A stretch of DNA of 64,000 nt from an uncultured Roseovarius sp. (GTDB lineage Bacteria; Pseudomonadota; Alphaproteobacteria; Rhodobacterales; Rhodobacteraceae): assembly GCF_947489715.1 (NCBI RefSeq), contig NZ_CANLER010000005.1, forward strand, positions 245,756 through 309,755, given 5' to 3'. The notes beneath the pieces are model-generated. The model was given only the letters and a program-made list of their open reading frames with translations, was not told the origin of the DNA and ran no database searches. This document shows, piece by piece, positions 49,731 to 58,543 of the stretch (positions are counted from its first letter, which is position 1; each line of letters opens with the position of its first letter). The position numbers were made by a program, and so were the translations under genes.

Positions 49731-51541
49731 TATCCGCTCTCACTTGTAAGTACAAAATGGTCGGGGTCGATTTCGGCATATTCGGACTGGCCCGGCGCGT
49801 AGTCAACCGAATGAATCGGTGACGGTATGGGTTTGAATTGCAGGTCTTTTTCCAGTTTCCGCTGCTTTGGATCGGCGATGGGCACCGCCTTCATCAGCGC
49901 CTGCGTATAGGGGTGCTGCGGGTTTTCGAAAACCGCCGCGCGTGGGCCCTTTTCAACGATCCGGCCCAGATACATCACCGCCACATCATGGCTGACCCGT
50001 TCCACCACAGCCATGTCGTGGCTGATGAACAGGTACGAGAGGCCCAACTCGGCCTGCAACTCCATCATCAGGTTCAGAACCTGCGCCTGCACGCTGACAT
50101 CCAGCGCGCTCACCGCCTCGTCCGCGACGATCAGCTTGGGGTTCAGGGCCAGCGCCCGGGCAATCGCCACCCGCTGTCGCTGCCCGCCTGAAAGCTCATG
50201 CGGATAACGCCTGAGGAAGCTTAGCGGCAATCCCACCCGGTCAAAAAGCTGCGCCACGCGCGCCCGGCGTTTTGCCGCGAGGACATTGAAATTCCGCATC
50301 GGCTCAGCCACTTGATCAGCCAGGCACATCTGCGGGTTCAGACTGGCGAACGGGTCCTGAAACACCATCTGCATATCCGCCCGCGCCCGCCTCAGCGCCG
50401 GACCCTGCAATGCCATGATATCAACCCCGTCCAGTACGATACGCCCGGCCATCGGCTCGATCAGCCGCAGAATCGACCGCCCGGCGCTGGATTTACCACA
50501 GCCGGATTCGCCCACCAACGACAGGGTGCGCCCCTTGTTCAGCGTAAAGGAAACATCCTCGACCGCGTGTACATTGGCGACCGTGCGGCGCAGGAAACCA
50601 CCGGTGACCGGAAAGCGGGTAACCAGCCCCTCGACCTCCAGCAGCACCTCGTCACTGCCGGGGATCGGCACGGCCTCGTGCTCTTCGCCCACCAACCGCA
50701 TCGGTTCGGGGGTGGATTTGCCCCGCATCTCGCCCAGGCGTGGCACCGCTGCCAATAACGCGCGGGTATAGTCATGGCCTGGGTTCTCGAAAATCTCTTC
50801 GACCGGCCCTTCCTCGACCTTGAGGCCGCGATACATCACCACCACCCGGTCGGCCATCTGCGCCACCACGGCCATGTCATGGGTGATGAACACCACCGCC
50901 GTGCCGGTTTCGCGTTTCAGCCGGTCGATCAACGCCAGGATTTCCGCCTGAATGGTCACGTCCAGCGCCGTTGTCGGCTCATCCGCGATCAGAAGCCGGG
51001 GGCGACAGGCCAGCGCCATGGCGATCACCACCCGCTGGCGCATCCCGCCCGACAGCTCATGCGGATATTGCTTCAACCGCCGCTCCGGCTCGGGGATGCG
51101 CACCTCGCGCAGCAGTTCCAGCGCGCGCTCCCGCGCCGCCTCATGGCCAAGACTGCGATGCAGCCGCAAGCCTTCCGTCAACTGCCGACCGACCGTAAAA
51201 ACCGGGTTCAGCGCGGTCATCGGCTCCTGAAAGATCATCCCGATCTCGTTGCCGCGAATGGTGCGCATCAGGCTCTGGTCGGCATCCGCCAGATCGACCG
51301 TGCCACCCTCCTTGCGGTCAAACAGCAACCGGCCCCCGGCGATCTGGCCCCCGCCGAATTCCACCAGCCGCATCAGCGACAGCGACGACACAGACTTGCC
51401 AGACCCGCTTTCACCGACGACACAGACCGTTTCACCCGGGTTGACGTCGAACGAGATATCCTCGACCCCCACCACCGGGCCGTCGCGCGTCTCGAACTCG
51501 ACCCGCAGGTTTTCTATCCGGGCAATGGGCTGCGCCAGCAT
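49727..51541 (-). CDS. Fused peptide-type ABC transporter ATPase (two ATPase domains)
   Basis: 604 residues with two OppD/DppD-OppF/DppF-like ATPase domains. First: Walker A GESGSGKS, signature LSGGMRQRV, Walker B LLIADEPTTALD. Second: GESGCGKS, LSGGQRQRV, LIVADEAVSALD, plus the C-terminal oligopeptide-transporter extension with HPYTQALMKAVP. GsiA and YejF have this form. The permeases that it should energise are not adjacent; the divergent binding protein is probably its partner. ATG at 51541 is chosen over a TTG at 51580. Confidence 0.92.
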   Translation of the reverse strand: MLAQPIARIENLRVEFETRDGPVVGVEDISFDVNPGETVCVVGESGSGKSVSSLSLMRLVEFGGGQIAGGRLLFDRKEGGTVDLADADQSLMRTIRGNEIGMIFQEPMTALNPVFTVGRQLTEGLRLHRSLGHEAARERALELLREVRIPEPERRLKQYPHELSGGMRQRVVIAMALACRPRLLIADEPTTALDVTIQAEILALIDRLKRETGTAVVFITHDMAVVAQMADRVVVMYRGLKVEEGPVEEIFENPGHDYTRALLAAVPRLGEMRGKSTPEPMRLVGEEHEAVPIPGSDEVLLEVEGLVTRFPVTGGFLRRTVANVHAVEDVSFTLNKGRTLSLVGESGCGKSSAGRSILRLIEPMAGRIVLDGVDIMALQGPALRRARADMQMVFQDPFASLNPQMCLADQVAEPMRNFNVLAAKRRARVAQLFDRVGLPLSFLRRYPHELSGGQRQRVAIARALALNPKLIVADEAVSALDVSVQAQVLNLMMELQAELGLSYLFISHDMAVVERVSHDVAVMYLGRIVEKGPRAAVFENPQHPYTQALMKAVPIADPKQRKLEKDLQFKPIPSPIHSVDYAPGQSEYAEIDPDHFVLTSESGY

Positions 51542-51829
51542 GATCGGAATGCGCCTTTTTCGATCCAGAAACTGACCCAACGCTACAGACCGTCACCCCA
51601 GCCGTCAAACGCCCCGCACCACCTTAACGAGAGGGCCGCAACGGAAACCTTGATTTTTTGTCTGAACCGGTCTGTGATGCGCCTGAATGCACGTAAACAC
51701 AGGCCCGTCGCGCCATCTCTTCGCTCTCGGATTTTTCTGATTTCCCGTTTCATGGTACGATGGCCCCGGCGACGTCCAAGGTGCAGATCGGCTAGGACAG
51801 GCCGCGTCTGCCATGAAGGGGAGAATGAC
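51542..51829. other. 288-base divergent intergenic region, no gene seen
   Basis: Separates the ABC ATPase gene (minus) from the binding-protein gene (plus) and must hold both promoters. I see no clear -35/-10 pair, no stem-loop with a T-run and no repeat. The most AT-rich stretch is near 51735-51755. Confidence 0.5.
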
Positions 51830-53527
51830 ATGCAAATGAACGCCCATCTCAGCACCGCCGCAGCGGTGTTTGCCCTGGCCACAATGGCACAGGCGGAACG
51901 CGGCAGCGATGGTCAGGCCAATATCCTTTATTGGCAGGCGCCCTCGATCATGAACCCCTACCTCTCGGGTGGCACCAAGGATCTGGAGGCAGCCAGCCTG
52001 GTGATCGAACCACTGGCGCGCTACGACCAGGGCGGTAACCTGCAACCCTGGCTGGCCGAAGCGATCCCCACCGTGGGCAATGGCGGTGTCAGCGACGATC
52101 TGAAAACCATCACCTGGGTTCTGAAAGAAGGCCTTCTTTGGTCCGATGGCAGCCCGGTCACCTCGGAAGATGTGAAATTTACCTGGGAATATTGCGCGGC
52201 GGATGGCGGCGGCTGTGCACAGCGCGAAAAATACAATGACGTGACCGCCGTCGACACCCCTGATGACCGCACCGTGGTGATCAGTTTCGGGGTGCCCAAA
52301 CCTTTCCCCTATGGCCCCTTTGTCGGCGGGCAAGCGCCAGTGATCCAAAAGGCGCAATTCGCCGATTGCCTGGGCCCCAAGGCGCCTGAATGCACCGAGG
52401 CCAATTTCAACCCGGTCGGCACAGGGCCTTTCGTTGTCAGCGATTTCCGCCCCAACGACGTGATCCAGCTTGAGGCGAACCCGAATTACCGCGATCCGGC
52501 CAAACCGGCCTTTGCCAGCGTGATCCTGAAGGGCGGCGGCGATGCCATGGCCGCGGGCCGCGCCGTGCTGGAAACCGGCGAGTTCGACTATGCCTGGAAC
52601 CTGCAACTGGCCCCCGACGTGCTGGCCAACATGGCGGCGGCGGGCAAGGGTCAGGTCGTGTCGACTTTCGGCACGCTGGTCGAGCGGATCATGATCAATT
52701 TCACCAATCCCGACCCGGCCCTTGGGGACGAGCGCGGCACCCGCGCCCATCCGCACCCCATTCTGACAGACAAGGCCGTACGGCAGGCACTGTCGATGGC
52801 GATCGACCGCGAATTGCTCACCGAAATCGGCTATGGCGATGCGGGCCGCGCCACCTGCAACGTCCTGCCTGCGCCCGAAATCTATGCCTCGACCGCCAAT
52901 GACGCCTGCAAGGTCCAGGATATCGCGGGCGCCAATGCGCTTCTGGACAGCGCCGGCTGGGTCAAGGGTGGCGACGGTATCCGCGCCAAGGATGGTGTCC
53001 GGCTCAGCCTGCTCTTCCAGACCTCGACCAACGCCGTGCGCCAGGATTTTCAGGCCCTGATTAAACAATGGTGGAGCGAGATCGGCATCGAGACCGAGCT
53101 GCGCAACATCGATGCATCCGTCTTCTTTGGCGGTGACCCCGGCAGCCCCGATACGTTCCAGAAATTCTTCGCCGATGTCGAAATGTACGCCAATAATTTC
53201 GATGGCACCGATCCCGAAAGCTACATGGCCAACTGGGCCTGCGATCAGGCGCCAAGCCCGGAAAACCAGTGGCAGGGCAACAATATGGGCCGGTTCTGTT
53301 CCGAAGAATACGATGCGCTGATCGCCGAGTTCTCGAAAACCGCCGATATCGAGGACCGCGCCCGCATCGCCAAGGCCATGAACGATATGCTGATGCAGGA
53401 ATACGTGATCCTGCCCCTGGTGGACCGGGGCCGCGTCTCGGCGCATTCAAACGCCTTGGGTGGCGTGGTCCTGAACATCTGGGACAGCGAGCTGTGGAAC
53501 GCCGCCGACTGGTACCGGGTGAACTAG
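51830..53527 (+). CDS. Periplasmic peptide-type solute-binding protein (SBP_bac_5)
   Basis: 565 residues with a signal peptide (ending ATMAQAE). Family features: ILYWQAPSIMNPYLSGGTKD, LVIEPLARYDQGGNLQPWLA, the cluster-C motif WSDGSPVTSEDVKFTWEY, FNPVGTGPFVV, and KAVRQALSMAIDRELL. It should deliver peptides, opines or similar compounds to an ABC importer. ATG at 51830 has GGGGAG before it. No permease genes follow; the next gene is an AraC regulator. Confidence 0.93.
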   Translation: MQMNAHLSTAAAVFALATMAQAERGSDGQANILYWQAPSIMNPYLSGGTKDLEAASLVIEPLARYDQGGNLQPWLAEAIPTVGNGGVSDDLKTITWVLKEGLLWSDGSPVTSEDVKFTWEYCAADGGGCAQREKYNDVTAVDTPDDRTVVISFGVPKPFPYGPFVGGQAPVIQKAQFADCLGPKAPECTEANFNPVGTGPFVVSDFRPNDVIQLEANPNYRDPAKPAFASVILKGGGDAMAAGRAVLETGEFDYAWNLQLAPDVLANMAAAGKGQVVSTFGTLVERIMINFTNPDPALGDERGTRAHPHPILTDKAVRQALSMAIDRELLTEIGYGDAGRATCNVLPAPEIYASTANDACKVQDIAGANALLDSAGWVKGGDGIRAKDGVRLSLLFQTSTNAVRQDFQALIKQWWSEIGIETELRNIDASVFFGGDPGSPDTFQKFFADVEMYANNFDGTDPESYMANWACDQAPSPENQWQGNNMGRFCSEEYDALIAEFSKTADIEDRARIAKAMNDMLMQEYVILPLVDRGRVSAHSNALGGVVLNIWDSELWNAADWYRVN

Positions 53528-53759
53528 GACAATCCACGCGCAGTCCGACGCACTGCAAAACTCCAAGCTCCGGATCGACCGCTTCGAGGTCTTCGTACCA
53601 AATGCTGAGTCTTGCACATTTGGCGGCAATGCTACCCAAGCGGACGTTGCGCAGCAATTCCGTAAAGCTTTGTGCTTGCCGTATTTCGGATTGGATCGGT
53701 AAAGTGCGGTTTGTGTGAACCGTAGGTATGATTGCTGCCAAGATCTGGGAAAGGCAGTT
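53528..53759. other. Non-coding junction between peptide-uptake and demethylase regions
   Basis: 232 bases between the binding-protein stop and the AraC stop. Base use is more AT-rich than before. A short open stretch on each strand (for example a minus frame reading LLRNVRLGSIAAKCARLSIW) resembles the dispersed intergenic repeats whose false translations are common in alphaproteobacteria. I cannot name an element. Confidence 0.4.
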
Positions 53760-54596
53760 TTAAAAGATCAGGTCGCGGACGGATTCGTCGGCGTTGCTTG
53801 GTTGTGTAAAACCCATGTCGCGCCTCAGTTGAGCGGGGGTCATTCCAAACAGGCTTCTAATACTACGTGAATAATGCGGCAGGCTACGGTATCCGCAGCG
53901 ATGGGCAATCTCGGATTGGCTAAATTGAGTATGTATCAACAACTGCCGCGCCCTATTTGCCCGCATCCGCCAAAGATAGCGCGAAGGTGTCATTCCGATG
54001 TGTCTTTTGAACGAGGCGATCAGATGCTGAGGTGTCACCGAAGCTTGTGCAGCGATCACGCTGATATTGATTGTATCGTTCCCGAGGTTTTCTTCTATAT
54101 AGCGACGTGCTCTGAGTATATTGCGAGGGATGTTCTGGTTCTCGACATCCTTGCGAGCTTCATAAATATACGCCCTGCAAACCGCCTGCCCCAGTGCATC
54201 ACGCAACGAGTTAAGGTCCGGCCGGGAGGCGTGTCCGGTGTCCAGGCCAATTTGGCATAGGTTTTGAATGCTGGATGTCGTCGCGACAGGCGCCATTTTG
54301 GCTTGCGTTTTATCCCGTTCTGATAACGCCCCTTCGGGAAGGAAGCCTTCACACCAGATGACGGTTGTCTGCACACCCTTCTGATAATCGAACTCGAACC
54401 TGGTTTCTGCAGCGGCAATCCCCGTCTGTCCACTGGACACCTTAACGAGATTTCCATCGGCCCGCAGCGTGCAGGTGCCTGTTTCAACCATGATCAACGA
54501 CAGATAGGGGCGCAGGATCGGGCCGAACAAGCCGCCGCGGTCATAGGTCATGCCCCCAAACGAAAAACCACGAACATGATTGAGAAGCTGATCCAT
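53760..54596 (-). CDS. AraC-family transcriptional regulator of the demethylase cluster
   Basis: 278 residues. The N-terminal part resembles AraC_binding_2 sensors (MDQLLNHVRGFSFGGMTYDR). Two helix-turn-helix motifs follow in the C-terminal third (INISVIAAQASVTPQHLIAS and FSQSEIAHRCGYRSLPHYSR). ATG at 54596 is preferred, since GGGGGAAGG lies directly upstream; an in-frame ATG at 54653 is possible. Its lower GC matches the adjacent operon rather than the left flank. It is divergent from the Rieske oxygenase gene and probably activates it. Confidence 0.88.
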   Translation of the reverse strand: MDQLLNHVRGFSFGGMTYDRGGLFGPILRPYLSLIMVETGTCTLRADGNLVKVSSGQTGIAAAETRFEFDYQKGVQTTVIWCEGFLPEGALSERDKTQAKMAPVATTSSIQNLCQIGLDTGHASRPDLNSLRDALGQAVCRAYIYEARKDVENQNIPRNILRARRYIEENLGNDTINISVIAAQASVTPQHLIASFKRHIGMTPSRYLWRMRANRARQLLIHTQFSQSEIAHRCGYRSLPHYSRSIRSLFGMTPAQLRRDMGFTQPSNADESVRDLIF

Positions 54597-54750
54597 CCTT
54601 CCCCCACCGAAGTCTGGTGTTTCACCTTCAAGTGTAATGCACCGACGAAACATAGATGCAATCGAGTGCCCGCAGAAACGGATCGACCAAAAATTTATGC
54701 CGTTAATCTTAATTTAAAGCAACAAAACCTTTGAAACGGGCATTTATAAA

Positions 54751-54764
54751 TTGATTTAGATCAA
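54751..54764 (+). promoter_or_regulatory. Perfect FNR-type box before the demethylase operon
   Basis: TTGAT-TTAG-ATCAA is the full FNR consensus. It lies 50 bases upstream of the first oxygenase gene. A possible promoter TTGAAA (54731-54736) with a -10 near 54755-54760 would put the box on the -10 region, which would mean repression without oxygen; activation of the divergent araC gene is another possibility. Confidence 0.65.
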
Positions 54765-54813
54765 CGACTGTCGATGAATCGCCCAGCCACTTCCGCTCTG
54801 CCACGAAGGAGCC

Positions 54814-55872
54814 ATGACCTTGTTTCAGGCCACCGATCACTCGAAAACGCCCTCGGTCTTGCCACGAAACTGCACGTTCACCGAAAGCGACTGGAAAACA
54901 CTGGCAGGCTTTTGGCACCCTGTCGCCTTTGCCCATGACATAGACGCCAAGCCAATTGCGGCGCGCTTGCTGGATGTGGAGCTGGTGATTTACCGAACCT
55001 CTCAGGGTATCTCTGTGGCGCGTGATATATGCCCGCACCGGGGCACACGGCTGAGCGCGGGCTGGATTGAAGGTGACAACCTAGTTTGTCCGATGCACGG
55101 GCTTTGCTATGACCACGCCGGGCAATGCACGAAAATCCCGTCTGTGGGTGATCCCAATGCCCGCATTCCGCCGCGGATGCGCCTACAGTCGCTATTGACC
55201 GAAGAACGTTATGGCATCGTCTGGGCCTGCCTTGTCGACACCCCGTCGCACCCTTTGCCAGTTTGGCCGGGGATCGGGGATGACACGCTAGAAAATCTGC
55301 ACATTCCAGGTGATACCTGGCACGCGGCGGCCAGTCGCCATGTGGAAAACTTCAATGATGTGGCGCATTTTCCCTTTGTGCATAAAGAGACATTCGGCGG
55401 TTACGAAGAAGATCCAATCCCGGTTTACGAGGTTGAAACAACGGATTACGGGCTGACGTTTGACATACCCTATCTTGAGGTTGGAAATCGATTTCCGGAT
55501 GACGTTGAGGGCGATGAGCGGAACGTTGTCTACACATATCAACTGACACTGCCATTTTCGACGATCATCATCATCAAACCAACCGAGGGACCGTACGCCC
55601 AGTATTTCGCTGACACTGTGTGTCCGATCTCGGCCCACGAAACGCGAATTTTTCAGGTGGTGACAGACACAACAGGCAAACCCGATGCCGATTTCCTGAT
55701 CAAGGAATCACTGATGATCAATAACGAAGACAAATCCATGGTCGAGGGCCAGAGGCCCGAAGATCTACCATTGGACATGAAAGAGGAAATTCACATTCCG
55801 GCAGACCGCATGTCTGTCGAATATCGCAGGGCGCTTGCCAAGCTCGGCCTGGGTGCGCCATTTTCAAGTTAA
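54814..55872 (+). CDS. Rieske non-heme iron oxygenase, NdmA/NdmB-like
   Basis: 352 residues, the length of methylxanthine N-demethylases NdmA and NdmB. The Rieske [2Fe-2S] motif is complete: C73-P-H75 and C92-P-M-H95. The mononuclear iron site has N181-D182 with H185 and H190 in NFNDVAHFPFVH, and D306 in NNEDKSMVEG as the probable third ligand. The order Rieske domain then catalytic domain is that of monomeric alpha-type (vanillate demethylase-like) oxygenases. It probably takes electrons from the reductase encoded at 61502. Substrate inferred: an N-methyl purine or other N- or O-methyl compound. AAGGAG sits very close to the ATG. Confidence 0.9.
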   Translation: MTLFQATDHSKTPSVLPRNCTFTESDWKTLAGFWHPVAFAHDIDAKPIAARLLDVELVIYRTSQGISVARDICPHRGTRLSAGWIEGDNLVCPMHGLCYDHAGQCTKIPSVGDPNARIPPRMRLQSLLTEERYGIVWACLVDTPSHPLPVWPGIGDDTLENLHIPGDTWHAAASRHVENFNDVAHFPFVHKETFGGYEEDPIPVYEVETTDYGLTFDIPYLEVGNRFPDDVEGDERNVVYTYQLTLPFSTIIIIKPTEGPYAQYFADTVCPISAHETRIFQVVTDTTGKPDADFLIKESLMINNEDKSMVEGQRPEDLPLDMKEEIHIPADRMSVEYRRALAKLGLGAPFSS

Positions 55873-55916
55873 CGGGCACAAAGATCCGACAGAAAAGAAC
55901 CAATAGGGAGACAACA

Positions 55917-56939
55917 ATGATCAAAAGAACATTTCTGAAGGCGTTGGGGGCGACGGCGATCGCCCTTGCGTCATTTGTGGGTACAGCACAGGCTGACGAT
56001 CCGACTGACCTGAATATCGCCATCATCCTGTCGGCAGGCATCGAAAGCCCATGGGACGGCACACTCATTGACTCGCTCGAACGGGTGAAGGCTGAAAAAC
56101 CTCACGGGCTGAACCTGTCGTGGGAATACACTGACCCGCTTTGGGGCGATGACGCAGGTGATGCAATGGCGCTCTTTGCTGAGTCCGGTGAATATGACAT
56201 CATATGGGCCCATTCGACCTATTCCGATCAGGTCAAGAAGCTGAAGGATGAGTATCCCGAGATCATGTTCGTGGTGGTTGGCTCTGGCAATGAAGGCCTC
56301 GGCGGCAACCAGTACTGGGTCTACAAGCGGGTGCACGAAGCGGCATATGCCCTGGGCGTGGCGGCAGGCAAGCTGACGACAAGCAACACGTTGGGTGTTG
56401 TAGGATCCTTCCCTGCGGATGATGTGAATGACGAGATCAACGCCTTCTTCAATGGTGCGCGCTCGGTCAACCCGGACATCAAGCAAAAGGTCGCCTTTAT
56501 CGAAAGCTGGTATGATCCGGCAAAGGCCGCCGAGATGACATCGGCGCAGATTGCGACAGGGGCTGACATCATCTTTTCGCTCGCCGCCAATTTCCAGCCT
56601 TGTGAAGAGGCGGGTATCCTGTGCTTTGCCAATTTCGGCGATCAGCACGAGTTTTCACCGACGACTGTTGTGTCCAGCGCACTGGCTTTCTGGGATCCGG
56701 ACCTGAACTGGATCATCGACGAATGGTGGGCCAACAAGTCTGGCGGCGAAGCATTTGACGGCAATACCGAGATCAAATGGTTCGGCATCGCAGATGGAGG
56801 TGCCGGTATCGCGCCCTATTACGCCATGGCAGACAAGGTTCCGGCAGATGTGCAAGCCGCTGTGGCCGAGACAATCGACGGCATCAAATCTGGCGCCGTG
56901 AACGTCGAACTGGACGTGTCCGCGCCCGCATCCGACTGA
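55917..56939 (+). CDS. BMP/PnrA-family ABC substrate-binding protein
   Basis: 340 residues with a signal peptide (ending SFVGTAQADD). The family pattern is seen in IAIILSAGIESPWDGTLIDS, YDIIWAHSTYSDQVKKLKDE, NQYWVYKRVHEAAYALGVAA and SFPADDVNDEINAFFNGARS. BMP/PnrA proteins bind purine nucleosides and related nucleobases. This fits a demethylase for methylated purines. It starts 44 bases after the Rieske gene with AGGGAG before its ATG. Confidence 0.92.
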   Translation: MIKRTFLKALGATAIALASFVGTAQADDPTDLNIAIILSAGIESPWDGTLIDSLERVKAEKPHGLNLSWEYTDPLWGDDAGDAMALFAESGEYDIIWAHSTYSDQVKKLKDEYPEIMFVVVGSGNEGLGGNQYWVYKRVHEAAYALGVAAGKLTTSNTLGVVGSFPADDVNDEINAFFNGARSVNPDIKQKVAFIESWYDPAKAAEMTSAQIATGADIIFSLAANFQPCEEAGILCFANFGDQHEFSPTTVVSSALAFWDPDLNWIIDEWWANKSGGEAFDGNTEIKWFGIADGGAGIAPYYAMADKVPADVQAAVAETIDGIKSGAVNVELDVSAPASD

Positions 56940-56956
56940 TCATGTCATAATCACAA

Positions 56957-56989
56957 CGTCTGGGCCCTTGCGAATGCTGGGCCCGGACG
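56957..56989 (+). promoter_or_regulatory. Stem-loop between the binding-protein and ATPase genes
   Basis: An 11-bp stem (56957-56967 with 56979-56989, one G-T pair) around an 11-base loop and without a T-run. Hairpins at this place in ABC operons commonly protect the binding-protein message and lower expression of the downstream genes. Confidence 0.65.
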
Positions 56990-57016
56990 CCTCATGCCAA
57001 GTTGAGGGCAAAATTG

Positions 57017-58543
57017 ATGTCTGCCATCCTCAAATCCGTCAACCTGACCAAGCGCTTTCCCGGGGTGATTGCCAATGAGGATGTGAATTTCGAGTTGGAA
57101 CAGGGCGAGGTTCACTGTCTTTTCGGGGAAAACGGCGCGGGGAAATCGACACTCTCATCCTGCCTGTTCGGTTTCTATCACCCCGAGGACGGGCATATCG
57201 AATTTGATGGCAAACCGGTCCGGTTCCGGTCGCCTCGGGATGCGATCCATATGGGGATCGGGATGGTGCATCAGCATTTTGTGCTGGTGGCGGACTTTAC
57301 CGTTTTGGAAAACATCATCGTTGGCACCCATGAACAGGGCTGGCGACTGGGATTGAGCGAGGCTCGCGCGCGCATTGAGGGTCTATGCGCGGAATACGGG
57401 ATAGACTTGGATCTCGATGCCTATATCCGCGATCTGGCCGTCGGGCAGCAACAATGGGTCGAAATCCTCAAAGCGCTTTATCTTGAGGCACGGGTGCTGA
57501 TCCTTGATGAACCAACGGCGGTTCTGACCCCGGCGGAATCTGAGCGCCTGTTCCGGATCATTGACCATATGTGTGAGCTGGGTCTGTCGATCATTCTGAT
57601 CAGCCATAAAATTGTTGAAGTGATGCGGGCCGACCGCGTGACAGTGCTGCGCAAAGGCAAGGTTGTGGGCACTGTGCGACCCGCTGACGTGACACCGCAA
57701 GAGCTGACCCGCATGATGGTGGGTCGCGATGTAGAATTGCGCGTGGCCCGCGATTCAACTGAAACTCGCACCACCGACGCAGCGCCGGTCCTGATCGTCG
57801 ACGGGCTTTGCTATCGCAACGGACAGGGCAAAACGGCGCTGGATGATATCGATCTGACCATTGGAGAAGGCGAAATTCTGGGCCTTGCTGGTGTGTCAGG
57901 GAATGGCCAGAAGGAGTTGTTCGAAGTTCTGTCCGGCGTGCTGATCCCACAAGTGGGGCGTATCACGCTGGCTGGTGAAGAAATCAAAGGTCTGCCCTCA
58001 CGCCACTATATGGATCGCGGTGTCGGGCTGGTGCCGGACGACCGCTTTCGCGAAGGGCTGATCCCCGAATTTAATATCCGCGAAAACATGATCCTCGGCT
58101 GGCAACGACATGATGATTACACCAACGGTATTTTCCTGAACCACAAGCAGATCGGAACTGTTGCAGACGGGTTGATTGATGAATTCCAGATTGTCACGCC
58201 TTCGGGTGCCACCCCCGTCAATCACCTCTCGGGTGGCAATGCGCAGAAAGTCATTCTGGCACGCGAATTCGTGCACTCCAACAAACTGCTTCTCGCAAAT
58301 CAACCTACCCGCGGCCTTGATCTGGGGGTGATCGAATATGTCTACAAACAGATCATCGCCAAACGCAACGAAGGCTATGCGGTGCTCCTTGCGTCCGAAG
58401 AACTGGAGGATCTCCTGAACCTCAGCGACAGGATCGCCGTAATCTCCTCGGGGCGGATCACCGGCATCGTTGACCCGGATACCACCACCATCGAAGAGAT
58501 CGGCCTCTTGATGGCTGGCAGCAGCGACGGCGTCGCCGCATGA
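57017..58543 (+). CDS. BMP-type ABC transporter ATPase (two ATPase domains)
   Basis: 508 residues with two sugar/nucleoside-type ATPase domains. First: Walker A GENGAGKS, Walker B VLILDEPTAVL; its signature AVGQQQWVEIL is the degenerate form usual in this family. Second: AGVSGNGQKEL in place of Walker A, signature HLSGGNAQKV, LLANQPTRGLD. This layout is that of the YufO/NupA group. ATG at 57017 follows GAGGG. It overlaps the permease gene by 4 bases. Confidence 0.93.
   Translation: MSAILKSVNLTKRFPGVIANEDVNFELEQGEVHCLFGENGAGKSTLSSCLFGFYHPEDGHIEFDGKPVRFRSPRDAIHMGIGMVHQHFVLVADFTVLENIIVGTHEQGWRLGLSEARARIEGLCAEYGIDLDLDAYIRDLAVGQQQWVEILKALYLEARVLILDEPTAVLTPAESERLFRIIDHMCELGLSIILISHKIVEVMRADRVTVLRKGKVVGTVRPADVTPQELTRMMVGRDVELRVARDSTETRTTDAAPVLIVDGLCYRNGQGKTALDDIDLTIGEGEILGLAGVSGNGQKELFEVLSGVLIPQVGRITLAGEEIKGLPSRHYMDRGVGLVPDDRFREGLIPEFNIRENMILGWQRHDDYTNGIFLNHKQIGTVADGLIDEFQIVTPSGATPVNHLSGGNAQKVILAREFVHSNKLLLANQPTRGLDLGVIEYVYKQIIAKRNEGYAVLLASEELEDLLNLSDRIAVISSGRITGIVDPDTTTIEEIGLLMAGSSDGVAA

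Noticed and set aside
51605..53446. A 613-codon open frame on the minus strand opposite the peptide-binding protein
   Set aside because: Antisense shadow of a gene with clear signal peptide and family motifs; no family resemblance.
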